A stretch of 64,000 nt of DNA from an uncultured Sphingomonadaceae bacterium (GCA_903871605.1 CAIQHF010000036.1:124001-188000); one strand, 5' to 3'. Counted from the first letter of the stretch, positions 17,317 through 28,277 are shown. Numbers and translations: made by a program. Notes: generated from the letters alone by a model not told the origin.

Positions 17317-18204
17317 TCAGATCATCGGCACCCCGAAGGTCAGCGCCATCGCGTAACGATGGCTCTCGCCTGGCGCCAACGTCACCACCCCCGGCTTGTC
17401 GGCGAATTCGCCCGCAAAGCCCTCGTCGTCGGCGCGGCTGTGCCACGGCTCGATGCACAGATAGCCAGCGCTCGGCTTGGTCCAGATCCCCAGCATCGGC
17501 ATATCGGGAAAGTCGACGCGCACCGCGGGCCCGTCTGGCACCCCGAAAAACAGGCCGCGGCTGTTCGGCGCCTCCCACACCAGCGCGTCATGCTCGAACA
17601 GCGAATCGTGCAGCTGGAGCTCATTGTCGTGAACCGGCGTAGCGCGCGCTGCCGGCGCAAACAGGCCGTCGGGCGAAATCTCGCGCAGCGGCTCGGGCTC
17701 ATCGGCGTCGAAGCGGACGACGTGGTGGAAGCGCGACGCACTCCCGGTGCGGGGCAGCGGCCAGCGCAGCGCCGGGTGAAAGCCGAATCCGACCGGCATC
17801 GGCACGGTGTCGAGATTGGTCGCTTGGGCCTCGAGCGTCAGCGTCGCGCCGTCGAGACGGTGGGTGACGTCGAGGCGGAAGGCGAACGGATATTGGTCGC
17901 GGCTGGCGGCGTCCGCCTCGAGCCGGAAAGTGACACGGTCCGTCGCGCTGTTCGCCACGGCGAAGATGCGCTCGCGGGCGAAGCCGTGTTTGCCGATCGG
18001 GAAGCGCCTGCCGCCGAAGCGAGCGCCGTCGGCGCTCATTCCCACGGTCGGGAAAAGGATCGGCGCTCTGCCCGTCCACCAGCGCGGGTCGCCGTCCCAC
18101 AGCCAGTCGTCGCCACGCGCGTCGGTGACCGATTGCAGCTCGGCGCCGCGCGGCGAAATGGTGACGGTGAGGTCGGGCGAAGCGATGGTGACGAGATCGG
18201 GCAT
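17317..18204 (-). CDS. Aldose 1-epimerase family protein (LacX/YeaD-like)
   Basis: A 295-residue protein with the galactose-mutarotase fold. The characteristic histidine lies in GFGFHPALRWPL and the catalytic glutamate in YLCIEPWHSRADD. Early conserved segments include SPRGAELQSVTDA and LFPTVG. It should interconvert sugar anomers or bind sugars; the substrate cannot be told from sequence. I chose the ATG at 18204 (MPDLVTIASP); the longer reading adds an unlikely leader. It is convergent with gatB and diverges from tRNA-Leu about 100 bp away. Confidence 0.88.
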   Translation of the reverse strand: MPDLVTIASPDLTVTISPRGAELQSVTDARGDDWLWDGDPRWWTGRAPILFPTVGMSADGARFGGRRFPIGKHGFARERIFAVANSATDRVTFRLEADAASRDQYPFAFRLDVTHRLDGATLTLEAQATNLDTVPMPVGFGFHPALRWPLPRTGSASRFHHVVRFDADEPEPLREISPDGLFAPAARATPVHDNELQLHDSLFEHDALVWEAPNSRGLFFGVPDGPAVRVDFPDMPMLGIWTKPSAGYLCIEPWHSRADDEGFAGEFADKPGVVTLAPGESHRYAMALTFGVPMI

Positions 18205-18309
18205 GTCGCCAGGATGCCCGCAAGCGACGCGCGGTTCCATCTTATTCGCGTCGCCCTTGCCCTTGCGCGCCCGACTGCTATAGACGCGCGCCGACCGGGG
18301 GTTGAGCTC

Positions 18310-18394
18310 GCGGGCGTGGCGGAACTGGTAGACGCAGCAGGTTTAGGTCCTGCCATCGCAAGATGTGGGGGTTCGAGTCCCTTCGCCCGCACCA
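18310..18394 (+). tRNA. tRNA-Leu (anticodon TAG)
   Basis: An 85-nt class II tRNA. The acceptor arms gcgggcg and cgcccgc pair, the anticodon loop is in caggtttaggtcctg (TAG), a long variable arm follows, the T-arm is gggttcgagtccc, and CCA is encoded. It lies 61 bp upstream of tig on the same strand, so a common promoter is possible. Confidence 0.95.
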
Positions 18395-18455
18395 GCCCTG
18401 CCGCCGTCCGCGGGGCTGACGCCACACACGAATTTCCGAGAAAAGAAGGCTGACC

Positions 18456-20141
18456 ATGCAGACTGTCGAGACGTTGAACGAGGGGCTCAAGCGTGGCTAC
18501 AAGCTCACGATCCCGGCCAAGGACATCGCCACCGTCGTCGATCGCCAGATCAAGGCGACAGCGCCGCAGATGAAGATGCCGGGTTTCCGCCCCGGCAAGG
18601 TCCCTGCCAACCTCGTCCGCAAGATGCATGGCCCGGCGATCCACCAGGATGCGCTCAACTCGGTGGTGCAGGACAGCGTCCAGTCGCTGCTCGCCGAGCA
18701 GAAGCTGCGCCCCGCGACTCAGCCCGCGGTCGAGCTCGACACCGGCTATGAAGAGGGCAAGGACGCCGAGCTGGCGGTGACGCTCGAAGTGCTGCCCGAT
18801 GTTCCCGCGCCGCAGATCGACGGCCTCAAGCTCGAGCGGCTGACCGTCGCCGCCGGCGACGACGAGATCGCCGAGCAGATCGGCAAGATCGCTGCGCAGT
18901 CCAAGCGCCACGAAGCCGCCGCCGAGGGGCATCCCGCGGTCGAGGGCGACCTCGTCGTGATGGATTACAAGGGCACGGTGAACGGCGTCGCCTTCGACGG
19001 CGGCACCGGCGAGGGCATGTCGGTCGAGCTCGGTTCGGGCCGGCTGATCCCGGGCTTCGAAGAGCAGCTCGAGGGCGTCAAGGTCGGCGAGAGCCGCGAG
19101 CTCAACGTCACCTTCCCCAAGGACTATCCCGCCAAGGAGCTGGCCGGCAAGGACGCCGTGTTCGCGGTCACCGTCACCGAGGTCAAGGTGCCGGCCGAAG
19201 GCGCGATCGACGACGAGTTCGCCAAGTCGCTGGGGCTCACCGGCCTCGACCAGCTCCAGGAGCTGATCAAGGGCCAGATCGAGCAGGAGCTCAACGGGCT
19301 CACCCGCACGCACATGAAGCGCAAGCTGCTCGACCAGCTCGCCGAAGGGCATGATTTCCCGGTGCCGCCGTCGATGGTCGAGGCCGAGTTCGCGCAGATC
19401 TGGCAGCAGCTCGAGCATGAGGCGACCCACGAGGCCGACGTCGAGGCTGCCAAGGCCGAGCTCGAGAAGGACCGCGACGATTATCGCGCGATCGCCGAGC
19501 GCCGCGTGCGCCTGGGCCTGCTGCTCTCCGAGATCGGCCAGGCCAATGGCGTCGAGGTGACGCAGGCCGAGATGCAGCGTCTGATCGCGCAGGCCGCGCA
19601 ACAATATCAGCCGGCCGACCGCGAGCGTTTTGCGCAGTACGTCCAGCAGGACGCGATGGCGGCCGCGCAGCTGCGCGCGCCGCTCTACGAGGACAAGGTC
19701 GTCGACTTCCTGTTCGGCAAGGCCGAGATCAGCGACCGTGCGGTAACGCGCGCGGAGCTCGAGGCCGCGATCGAGAGCGAGGACGGCTTCGCGTCGGGCA
19801 CGCATCATCACGACCATGGCGACCATGATCATGGCGCGCACGACCACGGTGATCACGACCATGGCGATCATGATCACGCCGGTCATGACCACGACCATGA
19901 TCATGCGCACCAGGCTCCCAAGCCCAAGGCGAAGAAGGCCGCCGCAAAGAAGGCTGCCGAGCCTGCCGATGACGCCGTGAAGGCCGATCCGGTTGCCGAG
20001 ACCGCTGAGGTCGAGGCCAAGCCCGCCAAGAAGCCTGCCGCCAAGAAGGCCGCCGCGCCCAAGGCCGAAAGCGAAGAGGCACCGGCAGCCGAAAAGCCCA
20101 AGGCTGCCAAGAAGGCTCCGGCTAAGAAGACCGAGGCCTGA
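18456..20141 (+). CDS. tig: Trigger factor with long histidine-rich and Lys/Ala-rich C-terminal tail
   Basis: A 561-residue ribosome-associated chaperone and peptidyl-prolyl isomerase. The ribosome-binding signature GFRPGKVP is near residue 45. The FKBP-type domain (about 155-235) has GDLVVMDYKGTVNG and LIPGFEEQLEGVKVGE, and a helical chaperone domain follows. Family members are usually about 430-450 residues long. Here residues 450-485 hold 17 histidines alternating with Asp and Gly (HHHDHGDHDHG-type repeats), and the last 75 residues are Lys/Ala/Pro/Glu-rich. The tail suggests metal binding, as in SlyD, plus a disordered basic-acidic end. It precedes glycosyltransferase, clpP and clpX genes; tig-clpP-clpX proximity is a common arrangement. 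Confidence 0.96.
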   Translation: MQTVETLNEGLKRGYKLTIPAKDIATVVDRQIKATAPQMKMPGFRPGKVPANLVRKMHGPAIHQDALNSVVQDSVQSLLAEQKLRPATQPAVELDTGYEEGKDAELAVTLEVLPDVPAPQIDGLKLERLTVAAGDDEIAEQIGKIAAQSKRHEAAAEGHPAVEGDLVVMDYKGTVNGVAFDGGTGEGMSVELGSGRLIPGFEEQLEGVKVGESRELNVTFPKDYPAKELAGKDAVFAVTVTEVKVPAEGAIDDEFAKSLGLTGLDQLQELIKGQIEQELNGLTRTHMKRKLLDQLAEGHDFPVPPSMVEAEFAQIWQQLEHEATHEADVEAAKAELEKDRDDYRAIAERRVRLGLLLSEIGQANGVEVTQAEMQRLIAQAAQQYQPADRERFAQYVQQDAMAAAQLRAPLYEDKVVDFLFGKAEISDRAVTRAELEAAIESEDGFASGTHHHDHGDHDHGAHDHGDHDHGDHDHAGHDHDHDHAHQAPKPKAKKAAAKKAAEPADDAVKADPVAETAEVEAKPAKKPAAKKAAAPKAESEEAPAAEKPKAAKKAPAKKTEA

Positions 20142-20170
20142 CGAGGCGAGGGGGCGGCATGCGCCCACAC

Positions 20171-20245
20171 CCGTTCGTGCCGAGCGAAGTCGAGGCACCG
20201 CGGCGAGACGCGTGGCGGCCCCTCGACTGCGCTCGGGGCGAACGG
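20171..20245. repeat. Palindromic repeat between tig and the glycosyltransferase gene
   Basis: The left arm ccgttcgtgccgagcgaagt and right arm cctcgactgcgctcggggcg form an imperfect inverted repeat. It is the second copy of the family at 15.5 kb and lies directly after tig, where it may work as a transcript-end hairpin. Confidence 0.7.
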
Positions 20246-20263
20246 AGATTGGGGGACGGCTAG

Positions 20264-21205
20264 ATGATCGACAGCAAGTCGGCCCCGCGCATCGCCGTGA
20301 TCCTGCCCTGCTATAATGAGGAGGCGGCGATCGGCCAGACCGTCGCCGCCTTCCGCACGGCGCTCCCAGGCGCGACGATCTATGTCTACGACAACAACAG
20401 CCGCGATCGCACGGCCGACTATGCGCGCGTCGCCGGTGCGACCGTCCGTACCGAGCGGATGCAGGGCAAGGGCCATGTCGTGCGCCGTATGTTCGCCGAC
20501 GTCGAGGCCGATATCTATGTGATGGCCGACGGCGATGCGACCTACGATGCGTCGGCCGCGCCCGCTTTGGTTGCCCGGCTGCTCGACGAGAAGCTCGATA
20601 TGGTGGTCGGCGCACGCCGCTCCGAGGTCGAGCTCGCCTACAGGCGCGGCCACCGCTTCGGCAATGCACTGCTCACCGGCATGCTCGCGCAGCTGTTCGG
20701 CCGCAGCTTCTCGGACATATTGTCGGGCTACCGCGTCTTCTCGCGGCGCTTCGTCAAAAGCTTCCCGATCCTCTCGGCGGGGTTCGAGATCGAGACCGAG
20801 ATCAGCGTCCATGCGCTCGAGCTGCGTATGCCCTGCGCCGAGATCGAGACCGACTATGGCGCGCGCCCTGAAGGCTCGGCGTCCAAACTCTCGACCTATC
20901 GCGACGGCTGGCGGATCCTGCGTACGATCCTCAACCTCTACCGGATCGAGCGGCCGGTGTTGTTCTTCGGGGTGATCGGCCTCGCGCTGCTTGCGCTGGC
21001 GTTCATGCTGACGCTGCCGCTGATCATCACCTACGCGCAGACCGGGTTGGTGCCACGCTTCCCGACCGCGATCCTGGCGACCGGGCTGGTGACGCTGGGC
21101 TTCCTCAACTTCTTCTCGGGCGTCATCCTCGATACGGTGACGCGCGGCCGGCGGGAGATGCGGCGGCTGGCCTATCTGCAGCTGCCGGCGCCGGGCGAGG
21201 GCTGA
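20264..21205 (+). CDS. Family 2 glycosyltransferase with two C-terminal membrane segments
   Basis: A 313-residue protein. The N-terminal GT-A domain has AVILPCYNEEAAIGQTV, the nucleotide-sugar region YVYDNNSRDRT, and the metal-binding DGDATYD. Two hydrophobic segments follow near the C terminus (FFGVIGLALLALAFMLTLPL and AILATGLVTLGFLNFFSGVI). This layout matches dolichol-phosphate mannosyltransferase-like enzymes that load a polyprenyl phosphate at the inner membrane. The substrate is unknown. It is flanked by palindromic repeats on both sides and is not obviously part of the clpP-clpX unit. Confidence 0.85.
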   Translation: MIDSKSAPRIAVILPCYNEEAAIGQTVAAFRTALPGATIYVYDNNSRDRTADYARVAGATVRTERMQGKGHVVRRMFADVEADIYVMADGDATYDASAAPALVARLLDEKLDMVVGARRSEVELAYRRGHRFGNALLTGMLAQLFGRSFSDILSGYRVFSRRFVKSFPILSAGFEIETEISVHALELRMPCAEIETDYGARPEGSASKLSTYRDGWRILRTILNLYRIERPVLFFGVIGLALLALAFMLTLPLIITYAQTGLVPRFPTAILATGLVTLGFLNFFSGVILDTVTRGRREMRRLAYLQLPAPGEG

Positions 21206-21211
21206 GCGCTC

Positions 21212-21292
21212 CAGTTCCCCGGCGAAAGCCGGGGCCGAGGGTTGCAGGCGCTGCGTTCGTAGCTCCGGGCCCCGGCTTTCGCCGGGGAACTG
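21212..21292. repeat. Perfect 25-bp inverted repeat between the glycosyltransferase gene and clpP
   Basis: Arms at 21212-21236 and 21268-21292 are exact reverse complements, each containing ttccccggcgaaagccgggg, and each arm is itself hairpin-forming. This is the best-preserved copy of the family also seen at 261, 11.5, 13.4 and 34.2 kb. Confidence 0.8.
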
Positions 21293-21391
21293 TTGCGCAT
21301 GCGGGCCGCAACCCGCCGCCAACCCCCCTTGAAGTCCTCCGGCGAAGCGCCGATGTTGGCGACCTAGAGGGCAGAAGGGACGCCGATTTCC

Positions 21392-22048
21392 ATGACTGGG
21401 TTCACACCTGAAGGCATCTACCACAATGACGCGGCGGCGGGGCTGGTGCCGATCGTCATCGAGCAATCGAGCCGCGGCGAGCGCAGCTTCGACATTTATT
21501 CGCGTCTGCTCCGCGAGCGTATCGTTTTCATCAACGGCGGTGTCGAGGACCATATGGCCTCGCTGATCGTCGCGCAGTTGCTCTTCCTCGAGTCCGAGAA
21601 CCCGAAGAAGGACATCTTCATGTACATCAACTCGCCGGGCGGCGTGGTGACCGCGGGCCTCGCGATCCACGACACGATGCAATATATCCGGCCGCGTGTC
21701 GGCACGGTCTGCATCGGCCAGGCCGCCTCGATGGGGAGCTTCCTGCTTGCCGCGGGCGAGCCGGGCATGCGCATCGCGATGACCAATGCGCGGATCATGA
21801 TCCACCAGCCGTCGGGCGGTGCGCAGGGCATGGCGGCCGACATCGAGATCCAGGCGCGCGAGATCCTGCGCATGCGCCACCGGCTCAACACGCTGTATGC
21901 CAAATATACCGGCAAGCCGATCGGCGAGATCGAGCATGCGATGGATCGCGACAAATTCCTTGAGGCCGACGAGGCGAAGGAATTTGGCCTGATCGACGAG
22001 GTCTACGACAAGCGCCCCGCGCCCACCGAGGAGAAGGCGGCGGCCTGA
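21392..22048 (+). CDS. clpP: ATP-dependent Clp protease proteolytic subunit
   Basis: A 218-residue serine peptidase. The catalytic Ser is in [14 protein letters not shown] and the His in [13 protein letters not shown], with the Asp further on in the C-terminal part. [12 protein letters not shown] forms the oxyanion-hole region. By family knowledge it forms a tetradecamer that degrades substrates fed by ClpX or ClpA. The ATG at 21392 begins MTGFTPEG. clpX follows 144 bp downstream. The C terminus ends in a short acidic and Ala-rich tail ([10 protein letters not shown]). Confidence 0.97.
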   Translation: MTGFTPEGIYHNDAAAGLVPIVIEQSSRGERSFDIYSRLLRERIVFINGGVEDHMASLIVAQLLFLESENPKKDIFMYINSPGGVVTAGLAIHDTMQYIRPRVGTVCIGQAASMGSFLLAAGEPGMRIAMTNARIMIHQPSGGAQGMAADIEIQAREILRMRHRLNTLYAKYTGKPIGEIEHAMDRDKFLEADEAKEFGLIDEVYDKRPAPTEEKAAA

Positions 22049-22192
22049 CCCGCCGCGTCGGGCTCGATCGAGCCATGGCCCCGACCTGACACATACCTGC
22101 GCCGGGCGGTGGCGATTAGGCCATTGCCCGGCGCGCCCGAGTAGCTAGACTGTCACAGATTGCCGGCCACAGCCGGCGCCAAGGAATCGACT

Positions 22193-23461
22193 ATGCCAAA
22201 TTTGAGCGGCGGTGACAGCAAGAGCACCCTGTATTGCTCCTTCTGCGGCAAGAGCCAGCATGAGGTGCGTAAGCTGATTGCCGGACCGACCGTGTTCATC
22301 TGCGACGAGTGCGTCGAACTGTGCAACGACATCATCCGCGAGGAGACCAAGTCCGCCTTGGTGTCCAAGAAGGATGGCGGCGTGCCCACGCCGCAGGAGA
22401 TCTGCGACGTCCTCGACGACTACGTCATCGGCCAGAAGCAGGCCAAGCGCGTGCTCTCGGTGGCGGTGCACAACCATTACAAGCGGCTCAACCACGGCGC
22501 CAAGGGTGCCGATGTCGAACTCGCCAAGTCGAACATCCTGCTCGTCGGCCCCACCGGCTGCGGCAAGACGCTGCTCGCGCAGACGCTTGCGCGCATCCTC
22601 GACGTGCCGTTCACCATGGCAGACGCGACGACGCTCACCGAGGCGGGCTATGTCGGCGAAGATGTCGAGAACATCATCCTCAAGCTGCTCCAGGCGTCCG
22701 ACTACAACGTCGAGCGTGCGCAGCGCGGCATCGTCTATATTGACGAGATCGACAAGATCAGCCGCAAGGCGGACAACCCCTCGATTACGCGCGACGTGTC
22801 GGGCGAGGGCGTCCAGCAGGCGCTGCTCAAGCTGATGGAGGGCACCACCGCGTCGGTGCCGCCGCAAGGTGGGCGCAAGCATCCGCAGCAGGAGTTTCTG
22901 CAGGTCGACACGACCAACATCCTGTTCATCTGCGGCGGCGCCTTCTCGGGTCTCGAGAAGATCATCGCCGACCGTCTGCAGGGCAAGTCGATCGGCTTCG
23001 GCGCGTTCGTCGCCTCGCCCGAGGAGCGCCGCGTCGGCGAAACGCTGCGCCAGTGCGAGCCCGAGGATCTGCTCAAGTTCGGGCTGATCCCCGAGTTCGT
23101 CGGCCGTCTGCCGGTGATCGCGACGCTCGAGGATCTCGACGTCGGCGCGCTGGTCAAGATCCTGTCCGAACCGAAGAACGCGCTGATCAAGCAGTATGGC
23201 AAGCTGTTCGAGATGGAGGGGGTCAAGCTCTCCTTCACCGACGAAGCGCTTGTCGCGGTCGCGCGCAAGGGCATCGATCGCAAGACCGGGGCGCGCGGGC
23301 TGCGCTCGATCCTCGAATCGATCCTGCTCGATACGATGTTCGAGCTGCCCTCGATGGAGGGCGTCGACGAGGTCATGATCGACAAGGACGTGGTCGAGGG
23401 CCGCAAGGAGCCGATTCGGGTGTTCGCCAAGAAGCAGAAGGAAGCGCCCGGCGCCGCCTGA
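22193..23461 (+). CDS. clpX: ATP-dependent Clp protease ATP-binding subunit ClpX
   Basis: A 422-residue AAA+ unfoldase. An N-terminal four-cysteine zinc finger (YCSFCGK and [10 protein letters not shown]) is followed by Walker A GPTGCGKT, Walker [10 protein letters not shown], a RKHPQQEF pore-region segment and sensor motifs ending [11 protein letters not shown] chose the ATG at 22193 because AAGGA lies 7 nt upstream and the protein then begins [10 protein letters not shown]; an alternative 11 codons earlier is less likely. A strong hairpin terminator follows 24 bp after the stop. Confidence 0.97.
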   Translation: MPNLSGGDSKSTLYCSFCGKSQHEVRKLIAGPTVFICDECVELCNDIIREETKSALVSKKDGGVPTPQEICDVLDDYVIGQKQAKRVLSVAVHNHYKRLNHGAKGADVELAKSNILLVGPTGCGKTLLAQTLARILDVPFTMADATTLTEAGYVGEDVENIILKLLQASDYNVERAQRGIVYIDEIDKISRKADNPSITRDVSGEGVQQALLKLMEGTTASVPPQGGRKHPQQEFLQVDTTNILFICGGAFSGLEKIIADRLQGKSIGFGAFVASPEERRVGETLRQCEPEDLLKFGLIPEFVGRLPVIATLEDLDVGALVKILSEPKNALIKQYGKLFEMEGVKLSFTDEALVAVARKGIDRKTGARGLRSILESILLDTMFELPSMEGVDEVMIDKDVVEGRKEPIRVFAKKQKEAPGAA

Positions 23462-23484
23462 GGTTTCTCGACGCTGAGATAGAG

Positions 23485-23514
23485 GGGCGTCCGGAGCGAT
23501 CCGGGCGCCCTTTT
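23485..23514 (+). terminator. Rho-independent terminator of clpX
   Basis: A 10-bp stem (gggcgtccgg paired with ccgggcgccc, one G-T pair) with a 6-nt loop is followed by TTTTCTTT. It is a textbook intrinsic terminator. Confidence 0.9.
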
Positions 23515-23533
23515 CTTTGGCGATGGGGTGGAT

Positions 23534-24025
23534 CATCCTCCCTCGCCAGGGGGAGGTGGCGCCCGCAGGGCGTCGGAGGGGGAGGACATCGATGCGCCTC
23601 GGAGGTTCGCAAAGCGGCGCGCGAAACGCCAAGCGCCTGCGTCAGCAGATGACGCCGCCCGAGATCGCGCTGTGGCTGGCGCTACGCCGCAACTGCGCCG
23701 GCCTGCGCTTTCGGCGCCAGCATCCGGCCGGCGACTATGTCCTCGACTTCTACTGCGCCCCCGCGAAGCTCGTGATCGAGATTGATGGCGAAGCGCACAA
23801 TCGCGGCGACCGCCCGGCACGCGACAAGACTCGCGACGCTTGGCTTGGCTCGCGGGGCCTGCAGGTTCTGCGCTATCCGGCCGGCGATGTGCTGTCGAAT
23901 CTCGACGGCGTGGTTCGCCAGATAAGGATCATCGCGGCCGAGCGCCGGAACGAGATAGCGGGCCGACCGCCGTCCGCCCCCTCCGTCAGCCTGCGGCTGC
24001 CACCTCCCCCTGGCGGGGGAGGATG
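23534..24025. mobile_element. Putative inverted-repeat-bounded element carrying a DUF559 nuclease gene
   Basis: The outer 27 bp at each end (23534-23560 and 23999-24025) are inverted repeats with one mismatch, each an internal palindrome around gccagggggaggtggc. The single gene inside has its Shine-Dalgarno sequence in the left repeat and its stop codon in the right repeat. A short copy with the same ends and no gene lies at 24557-24695. Mobility is inference; no target-site duplication was established. Confidence 0.5.
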
Positions 24026-24026
24026 A
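23592..24026 (+). CDS. DUF559-domain protein (Vsr-like PD-(D/E)XK endonuclease fold)
   Basis: A 144-residue protein. The core reads [13 protein letters not shown], then [19 protein letters not shown], then [11 protein letters not shown], giving the D...ExD pattern of the DUF559/Vsr nuclease fold, and ends [21 protein letters not shown] cleavage or nicking is expected but no specific substrate is known. I prefer the ATG at 23592, with ggggagg upstream; the longer reading to 23517 translates the palindrome. The final residues ([12 protein letters not shown]) are encoded by the right-hand repeat, so gene and repeat have evolved as one unit. It lies just beyond the clpX terminator. Confidence 0.85.
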   Translation: MRLGGSQSGARNAKRLRQQMTPPEIALWLALRRNCAGLRFRRQHPAGDYVLDFYCAPAKLVIEIDGEAHNRGDRPARDKTRDAWLGSRGLQVLRYPAGDVLSNLDGVVRQIRIIAAERRNEIAGRPPSAPSVSLRLPPPPGGGG

Positions 24027-24046
24027 TGATCCTCTATAAGTGGTGG

Positions 24047-24501
24047 TTAGCGGATCGTCTGCTTCCGGAGAACCGCCGCCCGCATAATCGCTAACCAGAG
24101 TAGGACTATCAGGGTGTAGGGCAACCATGCCCACCCATACCAACCGCGTGGTGCTGCGATCTCTTCCTCGATCAGGAAGAGAGCAAGGAAGGCCGGTACA
24201 GCCGCGCAGACCGTCACCGCAACGCTTGTGATAGGCCGGTCACTCCGCCACGCTGCCATGTCGATTGGACTTGCCCAACACCGTGTACAGAGCCACGTAA
24301 TGAGGCCCACAGCCGGCGCGACGAGCGCGGCCAGTACTGCGCTCTCGAACATCGGAATGATAATCGAGTCAGCGTCAGGCGAGAGAACACCTGCTTCAAG
24401 TACCGCGGGCCAGTAAAGCCAACTTGTAAACGGAAGACCGAGCACAAAAAAAGGCTGAGCACCCAGATCCACTTTGCTGAGAGCCGCAGCTTCATGCTCA
24501 T
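24047..24501 (-). pseudogene. Small four-helix membrane protein gene, apparently frameshifted at a T7 run
   Basis: Two overlapping reading frames look like one gene. From the ATG at 24501 the frame gives MSMKLRLSAKWIWVLSL, then meets seven T residues (24452-24446 on the minus strand). Past the run the other frame continues FFVLGLPFTSWLYWPAVLEAG to the stop at 24047. With one extra T the product would be about 150 residues with roughly four hydrophobic segments and a C-terminal RKQTIR. The intact downstream part could also start at a GTG at 24472, giving 141 residues. I do not recognise a family. The DNA is visibly less GC-rich than its surroundings, which suggests transfer. A sequencing error in the run is possible. 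Confidence 0.55.
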
Positions 24502-24556
24502 GCCACCATCATACCGCTATTTAGCATGTCCGCAACTGGGCGAAAGCGGCACCCTT

Positions 24557-24695
24557 CATCCTCCCCCGCCAGGGGGAGGTGTCGCCCGCAGGGCGTCGGA
24601 GGGGGCGGGTGGCGAGACGCTTTCGATCGCAGGCCTGTCGTCAACTTCCCCTCCGCCACGCTTCGCGTGCCACCTCCCCCTGGCGCGGGAGGATG
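24557..24695. mobile_element. Short gene-less copy of the DUF559 element ends
   Basis: The first 27 bp (24557-24583) and last 27 bp (24669-24695) are inverted repeats, and both match the ends of the element at 23534-24025. The similarity on the left extends about 50 bp. Only about 85 bp separates the ends and no gene fits, as in a non-autonomous derivative. It sits in the 321-bp gap before lon; the rest of that gap shows no gene. Confidence 0.5.
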
Positions 24696-24822
24696 AGCGG
24701 TCGGCCGTTGCCGCGAAGCATCCCGTTTGCGCACTCAAAATCCCCGCATTGATGCGCGGCCCCGGCGTCGCCATATTGTCATCGAACCGGGCGGCATCCA
24801 TCGCCGTCCGCACGGAGATTGC

Positions 24823-27228
<2,406 letters not shown>

Positions 27229-27357
27229 TTCGGGCGGTCTGTCGCAAGTCGGGCGCGTCTGCGCTTGACTTGCCTCAGATTGTGATCGTTTCTTGGGACG
27301 GCCTGACCGTGCGCGTGGCGCGCAGTCGGATCCGTATCTGAACAGGGGGCGTCTCGG

Positions 27358-27630
27358 ATGAACAAACAGGAGCTTATCGGTGCGGTCGCTGAGACCGCCG
27401 GCTTGACGCGGAGCGATGCGAGCAAGGCGGTGGAAAGCGTGTTCGACGCGATCGGCGGTGCGCTGACCAAGGGCGACGAGGTTCGTCTCGTCGGGTTCGG
27501 CACCTTTTCGGTGAGCAAGCGCAAGGCGTCGACGGGTCGCAATCCGCGCACCGGCGAGCCGATGTCGATTGCCGCCTCGAGCCAGCCCAAATTCAAGGCG
27601 GGCAAGGGGCTCAAGGACGCGGTCAACTAG
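27358..27630 (+). CDS. hupB: DNA-binding protein HU
   Basis: A 90-residue histone-like protein of standard length. It starts MNKQELIGAVAETAGL, and the DNA-binding arm contains GFGTFSVSKRKASTGRNPRTGE with the conserved RNPRTG motif and intercalating proline region. It ends PKFKAGKGLKDAVN. HU bends DNA and compacts the nucleoid as a dimer. It sits downstream of lon with a 129-bp gap that contains ttgact (27266-27271), a possible -35 box without a clear -10, so an own promoter is likely but not proven. A hairpin terminator follows. Confidence 0.97.
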   Translation: MNKQELIGAVAETAGLTRSDASKAVESVFDAIGGALTKGDEVRLVGFGTFSVSKRKASTGRNPRTGEPMSIAASSQPKFKAGKGLKDAVN

Positions 27631-27641
27631 GCGGGCAAAGG

Positions 27642-27672
27642 GACGACGCGAGCCGGGGGGCCGTCGTCTTTT
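27642..27672 (+). terminator. Rho-independent terminator of hupB
   Basis: gacgacg (27642-27648) pairs with cgtcgtc (27662-27668), followed by TTTT, 11 bp after the hupB stop. Confidence 0.75.
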
Positions 27673-27772
27673 CGACCTGTCGCATCGATCGGACGCTGGA
27701 CAGACCCGGTCGGGCAGGCTAACCGCGCCACCTCCGGCGGGTAATTCCTGTCATGACGCCGGTGTCGGACGT

Positions 27773-27847
27773 GGGCGCGTAGCTCAGCGGTAGAGCACAC
27801 CCTTCACACGGGTGGGGTCACAGGTTCAATCCCTGTCGCGCCCACCA
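27773..27847 (+). tRNA. tRNA-Val (anticodon CAC)
   Basis: A 75-nt tRNA. The acceptor arms gggcgcg and cgcgccc pair, the anticodon stem-loop is cacccttcacacgggtg (CAC), the T-arm is caggttcaatccctg, and CCA is encoded. Confidence 0.95.
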
Positions 27848-28109
27848 CGTCCTGCTTCGCGCACCGAAATGGAGCGCGTTTCCCGGCGCTGCGCAATCTG
27901 CCTGCTGTCGCCGCCGGACCGGCGTTCCGCCCTCGAGACTGCCCGAGCGCTCGATGACCAAACCGGTCGGGACGGGAGGGGCATATTCCTCGTCCGACGA
28001 TCAGGCCAAGGGCACTCGCCAGCGGGCTCGGCGTGCCCCGACGAGCACATGCCTTGACGCATCGCCCCATGCGCTCCTATGGGGGCGCACGCTGCCGTGG
28101 ACGGCTTGT

Positions 28110-28187
28110 GGCGACCGTAGCTCAGTTGGTTAGAGCGCCGGTTTGTGGTACCGGAGGTCGCGGGTTCAAGACCCGTCGGTCGCCCCA
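28110..28187 (+). tRNA. tRNA-His (anticodon GTG)
   Basis: The acceptor arms gcgaccg and cggtcgc pair, and the extra 5' G typical of tRNA-His lies at 28110 opposite C73. The anticodon stem-loop is ccggtttgtggtaccgg (GTG). The T-arm is cgggttcaagacccg and CCA is encoded. The 262-bp gap back to tRNA-Val shows no convincing gene. Confidence 0.95.
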
Positions 28188-28277
28188 TCGTCCCCAGCGG
28201 AAATAAGCGTGATCGGGGATGGATGAGCCGGGCTCCCATGGTCAACCGGAAGGACCGGCCATGAGGTTGCACGCGTA

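Noticed and set aside
18036-20669. Long minus-strand reading frame of 877 codons across tig and the epimerase gene
   Set aside because: It is antisense to the clearly real tig, tRNA-Leu and epimerase genes, and its product is arginine- and leucine-rich without any domain. Such frames are common in high-GC DNA.
24700-24822. Heat-shock (sigma-32) promoter upstream of lon
   Set aside because: ctcaaaa and ccccggcg can be aligned loosely to the consensus, but the spacing is wrong and both matches are poor.
27826-28272. Minus-strand reading frame of 148 codons over tRNA-His and the tRNA-Val 3' end
   Set aside because: It overlaps two tRNA genes on the opposite strand and has no start signal or domain. 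Translated tRNA antisense gives misleading protein-like text.
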